Of a stretch of 64,000 nucleotides of DNA, positions 12,561-24,259 are shown in pieces. Position 1 is the stretch's first letter, and the number at the start of each line of letters is the position of its first letter. The notes beneath the pieces were generated by a model. It ran no database searches. It was not told the origin of the DNA and was given only the letters and a program-made list of their open reading frames with translations. The stretch spans positions 629,001 to 693,000 of the forward strand of contig VIIQ02000575.1 in NCBI GenBank assembly GCA_007449985.2, written 5' to 3'. Both the position numbers and the translations under genes were made by a program. Origin of the DNA: Desmodesmus armatus. Its lineage: Eukaryota; Chlorophyta; Chlorophyceae; Sphaeropleales; Scenedesmaceae.

Positions 12561-14302
12561 GCTGCTGTCCAACGCCATCCCCCGGCACACGAGCAGCCAT
12601 GCAGCGCGAGTCATGCCATGTTGTGCCTTGTGACTGTGCTGGTGCTGGTGCTCTGTTTGGGGTTTGGGCAGGGGGCTGATCTGTGCTGGGAGGGATTGGC
12701 ACGTGAAAGTGTGATGATGCGGTGATGCAGTGCCATCTGGAAGGGAGCAGCGGCTGGAAGGAATGCAGTACTTGTCTCCTGATGCAGGTGGCCATCTAGC
12801 TGGTTGGATCACCAAGTTGGTGTTCTGTGGAGGACGGCATTCTTTGTGCAAGTGTGCTCGCCTCTGCCCTGTCTTTGCGGCTGCAGCAGTGCTGCCGCAC
12901 TGGCTTGCAGCCTGCGATACGAAATTGAATGTGAGTGTGGTTTGGACAGTGGTTGTGCATGGCACCCTGTGTGTCAATGCGCTGGCTTCGCTTTTGAGTG
13001 AGTGAAGGCTTTTGAGTGACAAAGTTAGTAGAGGACTGTCCTTTGGACGTTGCTCTGGTTGCTTGCTTGAAGTCATAGCTTGTTCCTTGTGACCTTGGCT
13101 GCAGCATGGCAGGCAGCCTTGCGGATTGTCTGAGGCTGCAGGCATGCAGCCGGTCACTTAGCATAGTCTGCTAGTACTAGCCAGCCCTCTTTGTTGGTGT
13201 GTTGCAGGCAGATGTGGGGTGACAGGCGGGTGCCAAGGCGTTGCAGTGGTTTGTTACTGGGTGGTGGGGTTGCTGGGACTGGGAAGAATGTGCCAGGGTT
13301 GTTTCTGTGTGTGTGCTGATGTGCATTTGCGGGTGTCATCGTTTTTGGTGGTGCAGGTTGTGTGGCGGGTATGCGGAAGCTAGCGCTACACATTGAGTGC
13401 TTGGGCGGCATCTTGCGTCAGCCCGTCAGGGCTGTTGGCATCCAGTTTTCAGGCCGCCGCCAATCTCTTGCACAGGCTGACATCCAGCCTTTGACAGAAC
13501 TCATTACCATGGCTGTATTTGGGAGGGAGCATAGCAGGTTGTAGGGTTGTGTATGGTGGTGGGCTGGGTTTGGGTGCACCGAGTACATGGCATATGCCAC
13601 ACATGGTGTGGTAGGCAGGTGCAGGGAGGGGATTCCTTGTGCCATCCTGTTCTGTGCAATAGCATTGTCGTCGTGAGAGTGTCTGTGGATGTCAAGGGGC
13701 ACCACATCATTGTGCCATGTTGTGTTGAGGTGTGTTTCAGTGATTGAGTCACTCCTGTTATGCGCATGTTGTTGGCTCTTTAGCTTTGCTTGATGGTCAC
13801 AGTACCACAAGCACGGATGTTGGCTCAGACCTCCATAAGGCTTGCAGAGCTGCTGGAGGTCTTCTGGTGTAGCTGGCAGCTATGATAGCTGCTGGCATGG
13901 CCGGGGAGATCATATGAGCCTGCGTGTGTCAGCACGATCAACCCGGTGAATGCATGCCAACCTGTCATGGGTGTAGTTGAGTGATTGAAGAGTTGAGTGC
14001 TACAGGAAGTCACCCCTCCATCTGTAACATCTGGCTGTATGTTTAAATGATCTGTAACTTCTGGCTTTGTGTGTGGATGGTGGGTTGTAAACCTGCTCTA
14101 ACTGACTTCAACAGCCGGCAGGTAGAATGACCTGGGTGGCGTTTTGTACTACCTCGGACAGCTGCAGCATGCTGCGCCTTCACGGAACAGAGGTTCACAA
14201 GGGCAGCATGACTTGAGCATACACTTCCCTAAGCACACTTGGTGACTGGTGTAAATTACCACATGACAGCGTGCTCTGACTGCTTGCAATGTGCGAGGCA
14301 GC
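12561..14302. other. intergenic, 3' flank of bestrophin gene
   Basis: No supportable gene. It will include the bestrophin 3' UTR. About 13890-14040 belongs to a dispersed repeat whose other copy is at about 20500-20690, sharing GTGTCAGCACG, a GAGTGC(C/T)ACAGG segment and ACCCCT(C/T)CATCTGTAAC. Confidence 0.5.
13890..14040. repeat. dispersed repeat, copy 1
   Basis: Diverged direct-orientation match to 20500-20690. Both copies run from a GTGTCAGCACG(A/C)TCAA block through GTTGAGTG to CATCTGTAACAT. No coding capacity and no terminal repeats were seen, so the class is unknown. Confidence 0.55.
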
Positions 14303-15056
14303 ATGATGCAGCAGCAGTGGGGTGGGGCACAGGGGTCCCAGCAGCAGCGGGTGCAGGAGCTGTTGAAGTGGATAAAGCAGCTGCAAGCGGCGCTGCACAG
14401 CAGCACGTGTGACCTGCAGAGGCTGGGGCGCAACCTGCCTGACAGTGGTGCTGCGGTACGGGTGGGTGAGGGCGCATGTGTTGCTGTGTGGCTGTTAAAC
14501 TGGGGTCCGATGCGAGCCTGGTTCTGGGCTGCAGAGAGGAAGAAAGTCTCCAGGAAGAGTAACTGCCACCACCACTACAACCCAGGCAGCAGCAGCACCA
14601 GCACTGGACCGACGCCCTGCCACCGCCGCCACCCCACAGTTTTGGCAGGCGTGAGCAGCAGCATGCAGCAAAGCCGCCCCAGCCGCCATTGCCACATGTG
14701 CAGCTGGGTGATGAGCTGGCAAGCAAGGCACGGACCCAGCGCAGCACAAGCAGCAGCGCCAAGGCGTGCAGAGTCTTGACGGCCGAGTGCCCACAATGAA
14801 CGAGCTGCAGCAGCGCAAGGGTGTGCTGAAGAAGGCGCTACAGCACGAGGATCGGTTGAAAGAGCAGCTCAGCACGCAGGGCAGGCCGTACCCTGAGCAA
14901 AAGCAGCAGCAGTTGCGGCAGATGTATGCAGAGTACAAGGGGAGCAAGCAGGTGCTGCAGGCAGTGGAGCAACCAGAGCAGCAGCAAGTGCGCACAGGAA
15001 ACAGTGGCAGCAGTGGGCAGCAAGGCAGCAGTAGCAAGGTTATCAACCTGACGTGA
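14303..15056 (+). CDS. small protein with FAM13-like C-terminal helical domain
   Basis: Proposed exons are 14303-14455, 14535-14650 and 14774-15056, totalling 184 codons in consistent phase with GT-AG borders. The N-terminus is Gln-rich and helical (VQELLKWIKQLQAAL). The middle is Thr/Ala/Pro-rich. The C-terminal part, ELQQRKGVLKKAL then RPYPEQKQQQLRQMYAEYKG, resembles the conserved C-terminal module of FAM13 proteins, where a lysine-rich helix, a GRP-type turn and a Y-x-x-Y/L-K helix follow one another. Family function is poorly known. Protein and domain are called from pattern only; the ATG at 14303 may be internal to a larger gene, and the second intron's acceptor is one of several possible. 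No operon-like neighbour relationship. Confidence 0.5.
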
Positions 15057-15882
15057 CCATGATGTGTTACATGCTGTTGTGCTGAGTGTGAAAAGGTTTG
15101 TAACTTTTGCTGTTTGCGTCCCAGCCTTTGGCGGTGTTGTGGTCAGGGAGAGGGTGTGGTTCGGCAGTGGCGCAGGATATGCTATGTGTCAGGCGGAAGT
15201 GAGGCTTTGTTGGGCTGTAAGTAGTTGCGTAGTATCTTCTGCGCAGTACTTGTGGGCATGTCCAGTGCGCTCGCAGTGTGCAAGCAAAGCAGCTGCAGGC
15301 ATGCTTTCTAAAAGGCCAATGGATGATGCCCTCAGTTGGTGAAATCAGCTGGCTGACCTATCAGGCACCAGGTGAAGCAGTAACAGCTGTCTGTATCAGT
15401 CTCAGCAGCTGCTGTTGGCGTATCAATTTGGGCACCAAATCATCCTTGCACGCATGGTGGCAAGCATGGCACCTCAAGGGGACGATTACAAAAGCAGAAC
15501 CAAAGCAGTCATGCTGCAAGTTCCATACTCAATCAACCTCCACCGCTGCGCAAATGTCGCAGCAGACAAGGGTTTCGCCTCATGCACAAGCTGTCATGCA
15601 TGGCAGCATGTGCAGGCTAAACCTCTTGCAATGCTTGCTGTATGCGTAGCAGTGCTGTACACGACACCAAAGACATGCCTTGCACTTCTTGACTTGATGC
15701 GGCAGGGTCGGCACAGTCAAGCCATGCTGTTGACAGGAATACCGAATAAATCCCCACAAAACCACTCCCACCACAGCAATCACTGCTGGGCTCCACTCAT
15801 ATCACACAGTGTACCGTGAAAAACACCACACCAAAACATCACTCCCGGCTCAAACCAGCACGGCGTTGGGTTTGAAACTCAC
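15057..15882. other. intergenic; possible last membrane segment of the ABCG remnant
   Basis: Mostly without supportable genes. On the minus strand at about 15783-15720 a short hydrophobic stretch (VIAVVGVVLWGFIRYS) could be the final transmembrane helix of the adjacent ABCG remnant, which ends at a good donor at 15882. The linking acceptor is not certain. Confidence 0.4.
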
Positions 15883-16894
15883 ATCCTGGCAACGCCCTCA
15901 AAGTTGTAAAACAGGGCACTAGGGTAGCGCAGCTCAGTGATGCCATACAGCGTCACAGAAGAGAAGGCGATGAAGTAGTTGGACATCAGCAGCTGCAATG
16001 CCGTCTGTCAGCCAATGACAGTAGCATAAAGGCGGCCTCCTGGTTGGGGCCCAGAATCGCGCAATCCAAGCATCACCTGCAGGCGCACAGTGTACAACAG
16101 GTGTGAGATGGTAAGCATAAGTCTGCTGTTGCTGACCCATGTCAGGCTGGCACGGCAAAGAGCAGCAATCGACTGTGTTGCAGATCACTTGACACCACCA
16201 CATGCCCAACATGCATGCATGTGTACCACAGGCCCGTCTCCCCTCACCTGGACTGAGATGAGCGACAACAGTGTGTAGAGAACGCCGCTCTGTCAAATGA
16301 ACTTAACAGCAGGCCAGCCATGCCCCACATAACGAAACTGAACACCAGCGCCGCCACCACCTTGAAGGCCACCACTTTGGCAGCATGATAGGCGTGGGAG
16401 CGGTACAGCTGTGCAGACGCGTCTGCAAGCAAGAAAAGTGCGACAGTGCCTCAGTTAGCAAGTTTTGATGGTGGCGGCTCATGCTTGGCAACTGTACTTT
16501 GGGAGTTGCTGTTATTGAACAATGTGTGACTATCAAGTGGGACTATCAAGTGTTCTTTTTCACATCCACAGTTGGGTTGTGCATAGGCCGTGCAGGCTCC
16601 TGATGCCCCTGTTTACGTAGAGCATAAGCGGGCTCTTACCTGCCAGCTACAACTTCTTGTCAGCTGTGTGCAAGCTCATGCTGATGTGCGGCATCAGGAC
16701 AAGGAAGGCCAGGTTGCTGGACACCAGGTTGAGGCGGCGCTGCAGGCTGGAGGTGTCTCCAGGCAGGTTGTAGAACATGATGCCCGTCAGGAGGCTGACC
16801 CAGGTGAAGGTCAGGATGCAGCCAACCACATCTGCAGGGTTCCTTGTGACAGCCAGCAGCTGGCTTGGTCGCTGGCTCCCTCTTGCAGTCACAC
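15883..16894 (-). pseudogene. ABCG half-transporter membrane domain, broken
   Basis: Minus-strand pieces align with the ABC2 membrane domain of white/WBC-type ABCG transporters. These are NPADVVGCILTFTWVSLLTG and SNLAFLVLMPHISMSL (exon from 16894), DASAQLYRSHAYHAAK and FSFVMWGMAGLL (about 16422-16300), SGVLYTLLSLISVQ (about 16290-16250), and LGPNQEAAFMLLSL followed by LLMSNYFIAFSSVTLYGI (about 16080-15883). Damage: a TAG at 16649-16647, where the family has the Tyr of the F-Y-L-A motif, right before an intact donor. One-base frame breaks also occur near 16290 and 16012. No ATP-binding cassette was found upstream, to about 19 kb. A hydrophobic minus-strand stretch at about 18200-18080 could be an earlier membrane exon. 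Best read as a truncated pseudogene. An assembly error could explain the frame breaks but not easily the stop and the missing ATPase. Confidence 0.65.
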
Positions 16895-19626
16895 CTGTGG
16901 ACACACAACACACAGTGCGTCCTTGTCAGTACGTCGTCGTGCAAGCACAGTGCGTTGATGGGGGGGGTAAAAACATGGTTTTGGAGGAGGGGAGTCTTAC
17001 TGCCATGTTCCGGTCATCCCGAAGGGGAGGGGACTTCCGTACACACACACCAACTTGGTCATCCCGAAGGGGAGGGGACTTCCAAGCATGATTGCTTATC
17101 CCAAAGGGGAGGGGACTTCCTACACACCGACTTGGTCATCCCGAAGGTGAGGGGATTTCCAGGCATGCTTGCTTATCCCGAAGGAGAGGGGAATTGCAAG
17201 CACCCACGGAACATCCCGAAGGGGAGGGGATGTCCGAACGGGCAGTGGTAGGGAATGCAACCTGCAGCCATGCTTTGCACTCTGCACTGGTAGGGGGCAA
17301 GCCCTACCTGGAGTGTGGCAGGTTCCAGTTGTCTGTTGTTGTTGTCGAAATCGATGCCCGCAAGTCTTCAGCAAGTCTTCAGCCTGAAACATACAAAGAC
17401 ATAAGGCGGCTCAGAACAAATTTAGCCTGTCGGAAGAGCTGCATCCTGTAGGTCCAGTTGGCAGGTGCTGCTGCTGTTGCTAGGCTCAGCCACACTGCTT
17501 GCGGGCCTGTGCGCAGCTTCGGCTGCACCAAAAGAGAGTTTACCTACCTGTGTATCTGTTTATCGCGCAGCTCCGTGGCTGGTAGGTCACTAGGGGCTGG
17601 CCCGGAGCAGCATTGTTGAGCACTTGGGTGTTCATGGTGTTCAAGTCGGAAGAAAGACCTTTGTGGTTGAAACATGAAGCTGCTTTGGAAAGATGAATAC
17701 CCTGCTGACATGCCCGCATATCTATATGCAATTCGGTCGCTACGGCCAGCAAAACCGCGGACCTGCGAAACTGTTACGGTGCCTTTTGTGAACTGTATGT
17801 CGTCGGAAGCTGCGCTTAGTTTGTTAAATATGTCAATAGTGTCTTGCGATGCACCCGGACTGGGCCTGAGTGATAGCCTGCTGACTGTTGTGCCAGCAGG
17901 ATCGTCAGCTGATCTGTGCATGCAGCAGCAACAGCACAGCAGGAGGGCAGGGCGTTGCTGGGTGGACCACTGGGTGTTGGTGACTGTTCCCCAAGCCGCC
18001 TTCTCCACCGTGCAGTGACAGCAGTACGCAGCAACAGTAAACATGACTTGGCCCCCAAAACACACGCTGACAGACAGCTGCCACCAGAAAGCTCCAAAAA
18101 CCAATGCGCCCAGAGCCCTCCCACTGAACAGCAACACACATGCATCTCGAGTGACCCTCTGGTGCCATATAGCCACCAGATACCGTGCAAAACATCCGAC
18201 ATACATGGACACGGGGGTGCTGGTGGCCATTTCCCAAACCCCTCCTTCACTGCAAGCTGCAACAGCAGCAGACCTTTCCCCTGCAGCATACATGGTGGCG
18301 GTTGGATCTGCTCACAAGGCACTTCACACCCAGCACACAAACACACACTCTCCCTCTCTGCTGGCTGTGGGTTGATCCTATGTGTTGTCGGGCCTTGTGG
18401 ATGCTGCCAGGCGCTCCTGGCAGAAAGGCGTACGACTGTGGGTACGCCATGAATGTGGACCATGCCTGCATGGGTTCACCAGGCACATCGCAACAGTAGC
18501 GCGACCGGCGGTCAGCAGTGTGCATTCCTTGTGCTTTCCTGCCCGCTGACAGAGCCAAACTAACTGTGCGGTTTGAACGTATGACGTGTGCGGCAGCTAC
18601 AGCCAGCTGGGCCAGTGGCCACTGTCCACCAGTTTCGCACCCTGTGAGCCAACCTGGCAGACTGTGTTGTGTCTAGCATGGCTGGTTGTCCTGTGATGTC
18701 ACAGACAGTGCTCAAGTCCTGCTCAGATATGGTGGGTTACTGCAGCATATGAAAGGCCACATTTGTAATCAGGTAGCTGGCGGCAGCTGCTGCAGAGCTC
18801 CTATCAGTCTGACAAGCTTTTGCAACAGTGTGGATGTCTCACCTCGAGCCTGATTTGCTGTGCTGTGCCGGCCAAGGGGGTCCTGACAGGGCCAGCCTGC
18901 TGCCGCCAATTGGGGGAACTGCTGCTCCCTTGCGCCTGCCTTCATTCACAACGGGTGGTAAGACGCTTGAAGTATTGCGGCACAGTCAAAACAAACCCTG
19001 CACGGCAGCGGGAGTCAGCATGTTGGGTATAGGACAACAAGGTGCTGTGTGGCAATGCTGCATGCTACTGGCATTGTGTCCAGAAACGTGTGCTGGTGAA
19101 CCCTTGTGTCGCATGGCCATCTCCGAACCGGCACCCACCAAATGAAGGGATTGGTCAGCGACAGACACAGTTTTCAGTGCTACTCAGTGCTACAGTCTTG
19201 TGCACGCCATGCCTGTCGGCCACACCTTTGTGTTGTGCTGCAACAGGAGTGTCGAGCTGCACTCCAGCCTGCTGCGCCTGGTTCACCCAATGGTCACCTA
19301 CGGCATCCAACTGCTGCTGCTAGCACTGCGCCAGAGGCTCAGTGTCATCCGGCCCAGCCTCTGCAATATCTGCAAAACCGCCGCTGTGCCCTGCAAGCAG
19401 TCAGCAGGCAAGGGTGAATGGACATCACAAAATAGTCAGCATGCTTGCTGCACAGTCTCAGCCGTGTGCCTCAACCGTGCTGCAGAACTTGGATGGTGGT
19501 CTGCTTGCAAAGAAGCACACCAATGATGGCTCAGCAGACCCCAACGCATCAGTAGTGCCTGAAGTCCCTTCTGCTTGCAACACAACAGGCAGGGGGTGAT
19601 GGAGTGGGTCAGCTGTGGTGTGCAGC
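16895..19626. other. minisatellite and unassigned sequence
   Basis: Contains the GC-rich minisatellite at 17014-17235, then an AT-richer patch (17650-17850). A minus-strand open frame of about 250 codons (18293-17544) has one hydrophobic segment (ACVLLFSGRALGALVFGAF) that might belong to the ABCG remnant. No plus-strand gene could be supported. Confidence 0.4.
17014..17235. repeat. GC-rich minisatellite, six units
   Basis: A unit of about 25 bp, TCATCCCGAAGGGGAGGGGA followed by CTTCC, recurs at 17014, 17059, 17098, 17136, 17174 and 17212. Units are separated by 13-21 bp and degrade toward the right. The units starting at 17059 and 17098, with their spacers, are repeated as a pair at 17136 and 17174, giving a 77-bp higher-order period. 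Confidence 0.85.
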
Positions 19627-20261
19627 CTAGCCCCCTGTGACATCCACGTCGTGGCGCAGGGGCGGCAGGTAACCTATGTTGTCCTTGCCATGGCGATGCA
19701 TGATGGGGAATGAGTAGTCCTGCAACAACAAGATCCACAGGGCCTGCTGCCCTGTAAGTGTTGCTGTGAGCAGCCACAGCAGCACCTGCTGCTGCAATTT
19801 ACCTGGTGACACACGGCATAACATCATGATCACAGAGTGCGGCTTTCGCCCACCGCTGTTTGCATGAGGCTGCAAGTACATGGTCTTACCTGCTGCTAAG
19901 CAGTAGCCTCTGCGAAGCCGCCAGAAAGTTGTGCCCTCCAGCAGCGCAGGCTGCATAGGTGCACTACAGAAGGCTTGCCACGTTGGCGCCTGCCACGTGC
20001 GCCCCTGAACAACATGAAGGGCCACAGAATGAGGCATAGCGGGACTGCTGCTGGTGTACAGCCCACCCTCCAGTGTGGACGCAGCCTTTGATGCAACCTC
20101 TACCTTGGCAGTTGCTGCTGCTGCTGCACGGTGTGACAGGCGCTGCTTGCGTTTGCTGACAGGCTTGCTGTCCATCTGTGTGGCTGAACCAGCTACTGCA
20201 GGGCTTGGCTGCGTGTCTGCTGCCGCATCCTGCTGAGGCTGTGCTGACAAGTTACGGCCTG
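19627..20261 (-). CDS. possible uncharacterised protein exon(s)
   Basis: Low-confidence coding candidate. A minus-strand frame beginning after a plausible acceptor (TTCACAG at 20268-20262) is Ala/Gln-rich, then basic (SKRKQRLSHR), then ends GTTFWRLRRGYCLAAG at a good GTAAGA donor near 19890. A second open piece before 19627 (DYSFPIMHRHGKDNIGYLPP) follows a TTGTTGCAG acceptor and ends in TAG. The phase of the simplest join does not give that last frame. No family was recognised, and it could be chance open sequence. Confidence 0.25.
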
Positions 20262-22214
20262 TGAACACAGCAGCACAAGCATGCAACGCCCAGATGACGC
20301 AGCGGCACTGCCAGTCCTCACTGGCATGATGTGCAGAGTGAAGTGGCGCCCTGCTGCATGCGCAGCATGTAGCAGAAGAGTCCTCACAATCGGCAGGACC
20401 AACACTGACACCTGGAAATAACATTGATGGGCTCTGTGCGCCCATGAATGCAGGAAGCACAGCTGCCAGAGCTCTTCAAGTTTGGTTGCTGGTAAGGCCG
20501 AGGAGCTCATATAGCCCTGCATGTGCATGTGTCAGCACGCTCAAACTGGGTGCAGGCACTCCAGCCTGTTGTGGGCGTGGTGTTGAGTGGATGTATACTG
20601 TAAGTGAATATAGAGTTTTGAGTGCCACAGGTGTGATTGTGTAGATGAGTGCACACAAGCACCCCTTCATCTGTAACATTGGACTTATCACATTTGGATG
20701 ATGTTTGGATGATGGGCTTTGAAGCTGCGGCTGACTAAAAGCTGCCAGACAGACCGCCTTGAAGCTCTTCTGTACCTCAACCAACAAAGAGCAGCACGCG
20801 TCACCCCCACGTACCAGCAGTTACAAAAAGCAGCATGGCTTGCGCACACACTTTGCGACACAGAACCAGTAACTGATGTGAGTACCATACGACAATGTGC
20901 TCAAGTTGCTGGCAATGTGCCACACCCAGGCCACTTGGAGCACTGCGCAACGGCATAACTAAACAGGGCTGCAAGCGGTGCCCACCATTGAAACCACCTG
21001 AATTGACCATGGTGTCACTCAGCCACACGCCTACAGCTTCTTGTGATGGTAGCGCAAACTGTAAGCAGCATCACGTTCCCTGCCTGCACAACTTACACTC
21101 TGCCTCCACATGGACAGCAAGACTGAACAACTCCTCTAGTATGAAAGCCATTGATGTGTGGCGTAAACGTCCATGGTACAGAACACACCGATCATGAAGC
21201 CAGAACATCAACCAGGCCATGACATTCACACCCAGTGGATGCTGAAAGTCTGGCAAAGCGCTTGCGTTGGCTGAAACCAACACAGCAACAATTCAAGGGT
21301 GAGAAGGGGCTCCTTGACAACAGACGACACGTGCACCACTCAAAAAGTGACGTTGAGTGTCCGGCGCCCAGTAAGCTGGACAATGTGTCAGGCATGCGTG
21401 CAGCTGGCCTTTGTGGCTGCTGGCCAGGACAACACCTTGACGCGCTGAGCGATCCTGCCGGCGCCTGGCCCTGCTGCAGCGCACTCTGGTTGGTGTCACC
21501 ACGCAAGTCAACAATTGATGGTGCCTCAGGCTGAAGCCGCATGGTTGCACGGCATGCATTGTGCATACAATGACACGGGGCATGCAATGCATGCGGGAAG
21601 ATCGTCCAACACGTAACATGCGTACGATCCACACGGTAGGCACACAATGTGGGCAAAGAAGGCTCCCCAAGCCACTCCTAACCCGCTGAATGCTATGGCA
21701 TGGCACAGACATCCCGCTGAATGCTATGTCTGTGCCATGCCATAACTGCAACCCATCACAGCAGGACAGGCGGCGCATGCCCAAGGCGCATGGCCCCCAA
21801 GGAGGCAGGGGGCATGCTGGCATCAGGTGATGCATAAGCGGCAGGGTCAGGCAATACTGGCAGCCAGGCTGAAACACAGCCATGCTGGAGGGAGGTGAGA
21901 GTGGTGTGCGTCAGCTTTGGCAGCAAAGGGCCAGCCTCGGGTCGGCTACCAAATGGTCACAGGCCCTATGGTGCACGCAGTCGGCGCATGCTACGCCAGG
22001 TGGTGTTGCTGATGGGTGACTGACGACAACTGCCCAGCAGGGCAAAAGGTGGATGCAGCCGCCAGACTCGTTGCAAGTCCACGGGTATTTTGGCTGCAGG
22101 CGACCGCCGCCTGCAAGGGGGCCCTTGCAGCTGCAGCTGCAGTGTTCCAGGGACGGGTGAAGGTTGGTCGAGGTGGGTGGGTCAAGTAGAGTGACGACAT
22201 GTGGCTCTTGTGGC
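20262..22214. other. intergenic, no gene recognised
   Basis: Downstream flank of FCF1. The dispersed repeat's second copy lies at about 20500-20690. A short inverted repeat built on GCTGAATGCTATG and ATGGCATGGCACAGACATCC (21685-21740) can form a hairpin. No coding candidate could be supported. Confidence 0.45.
20500..20690. repeat. dispersed repeat, copy 2
   Basis: Partner of 13890-14040, same orientation and about 6.6 kb away. Similarity is patchy, so the repeat is old or is a short piece of a larger element. Confidence 0.55.
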
Positions 22215-24259
22215 TCATGTGCGGGGTGCTCCTCCGATGGTGGCTTCTGGCAGGCGCTCGATGCTGTACCTGTGCTGGGAGATGTACATGATGGGCACAC
22301 CAGGGATCTGCAGGGACACATGCAAGCAGGCAGCGGCAACAACGACTCAGCTCTTGGGCTTGAGGACTCACTTTGGCATTCACTTCAGCACAGCTGCTGG
22401 TATGCCGTACGCATGCTGTCAAATCAAGCAGCAGATCACTGCATTGCGGTGCCGTAGAAACATGGAGTAGGACACTGAGTCGACAGAATGTGCGGGAAAC
22501 ATACAAGCCCCAGGCAAAGTCAAGCACACCAGCACACTACAGCATGGCACACCACCACACCACAGCACAACCCCGAGCATGCAGGCTGCAGCAACTAGGT
22601 ACTCAGCACGCCATCAAACACCACTGTGGCTCAGCGATTGTTCACCGTTTGCAATCACCGTTGGAGGCACATAGGCCAGCCAACCTCTCGCAAGAGTAGT
22701 TATAATCATTGCCACACAACTTAACAGCACGCACTAAGACAGCCAACAACAGCCACCCAATACAGATCATGTACCAACAGCCAGATGGAGCACTCCATAC
22801 CTCAAGCACTACCACAAGTGATGAAGTGATGCTGGATGGCGATGCAGAGCCCAACCTGGTGCTTGAAAACAGTCTCTCGACAAAGACTCGGCGCACCTTG
22901 CGGATTCGTCGGCGCAAGTCCTTGTCGCATGTTGCCACGATGTAGCACTTGTGCTGGCGCACCCTCTCGCACAGGCAGTCGTCAGCGTATGTGCCCTTGT
23001 GGACGCAAGGGATGCGCTCAATGCGGGGGTCCTGCAGGACACAACACCAGCACACCAGCACTCAGCAGGTATGAAGCCAGCACAGTTTCGTGCCTGTATT
23101 GATTTCAATTTTCTGGCTAGGGTGGTCTGCTACGCCCCCCTGTGAGATGAGCACAGAGTGCAGCATGCACGTGTTACAGCAGCTAGCAGGGTAGACTGGA
23201 CGATAAATAATCATCACTCCCTGTGATGCCAAACCATCTTCACTGTCTGGTGGCAGTGCGTACCTTGGCGATCCTGAGGGCCACTCTGTACTTCTGTCCC
23301 AGCTTCTCCAACTCAGCCATGACGCAGTCGGTGATGCAGGGTGTGCACTCCGCATACAGGCAGTCCAACATGCCCTTCACCAGGTCAATCTGCGCAGCAG
23401 TGCAAGTGGTCATGGTTACAAAGGCATGTGATGTTGGCGATGACAGCTTACATGGTTGCAGGTGGTGATGACGGCTACATGGAGGTAGCTGACACCCCCC
23501 CCCCAGGAGGTGAAGGCAGATGGGTGACATGGCGGCGATGGTCTATGCAGGGACAGAACAAACCAGGGGCTGTGGTGGAGAGGTTCTGCAGGACAGCATG
23601 TAGGGCAGCCAAGCCTTGCCTTGAAGGCACAGCTGCAGGCACGCGGGTGCTGCATCAAGAATGGATGTCTTGTGGTGCAAACAGCGGGCCTACCTTGTTT
23701 TTGATGGAGAAATTGATGAAGTTGGTATCCACCAGCACTTGGTAAGGTGGGCCTAGCTGCGTGTTGTACTTGAAAAACATAGCAGACGACACTTTCTCCC
23801 TGCAAATATACAGTGACAAGCAAAAAATACCAGTACAAAATCGTTTGTGGGCGCAGCTTTTGGTGGCAGACAACATGCACAAGCTTGTGCTGAGGTGCTG
23901 TTGCATGGATGTCTCATGTGCTTGCCAACGACCCCTGGGGCATGCCTGCGGGGTGTGCTGGTCTCTGCTGCTGCCCACTGCAGACCACCAAAGCCACCCA
24001 GTAGAAACTTACACATGGCGAACTTCCTTTTCCTTGTCCTTTTTCTCCTTCTGCTTCTGCTTGGGGGGCCTGAAGCAGCACACAGAGGATGCATCCGTCA
24101 GCAGCAGCGGCAGCGGGCGGCAACTGGAAGCAGCAGTGGCTGCTCCAGTGGATGCCGATGCTTGTGACCTAAGGCAAGACCTGTAACTCACTGGATGTCC
24201 TTTGGGTTGAGCATGCGCTTCACCTCCGCAAACTTGCGGGTCTTCTTGGCTTTGCCCAT
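22215..24259 (-). CDS. FCF1: rRNA-processing endonuclease FCF1/UTP24
   Basis: Six exons join cleanly: 24259-24192, 24069-24013, 23799-23694, 23389-23264, 23031-22897 and 22307-22215. Together they make 194 residues, the usual FCF1 length. The start [17 protein letters not shown] is the family N-terminus. The PIN-domain core is complete: [17 protein letters not shown] with the first acidic residue, [30 protein letters not shown] with the second acidic pair, and [20 protein letters not shown]. It ends [23 protein letters not shown]1 is the PIN nuclease of the nucleolar small-subunit processome, cutting pre-rRNA at the 5' end of 18S and in ITS1. No frame breaks. Its ATG is 361 bp from the divergent MRD1 ATG. 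Confidence 0.97.

Noticed and set aside
12316..13164. Minus-strand frames of up to 267 codons over the bestrophin 3' end
   Set aside because: They overlap the conserved plus-strand last exon and its UTR, have repetitive composition and no homology pattern.
17014..17038. GGGGACTTCC looks like an animal NF-kB site
   Set aside because: It is a fixed part of a minisatellite unit, and green algae have no Rel/NF-kB factors.
17014..17235. Regular repeats with spacers resembling a CRISPR array
   Set aside because: Eukaryotic genomic context, degenerate units, unequal spacers that are themselves repeated (77-bp super-period), and no cas genes.
23505..23512. CCCCCCCC and other long C/G runs as functional signals
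   Set aside because: They fall in introns or gaps and are more likely slippage products. They are noted only as possible sequencing-error sites.
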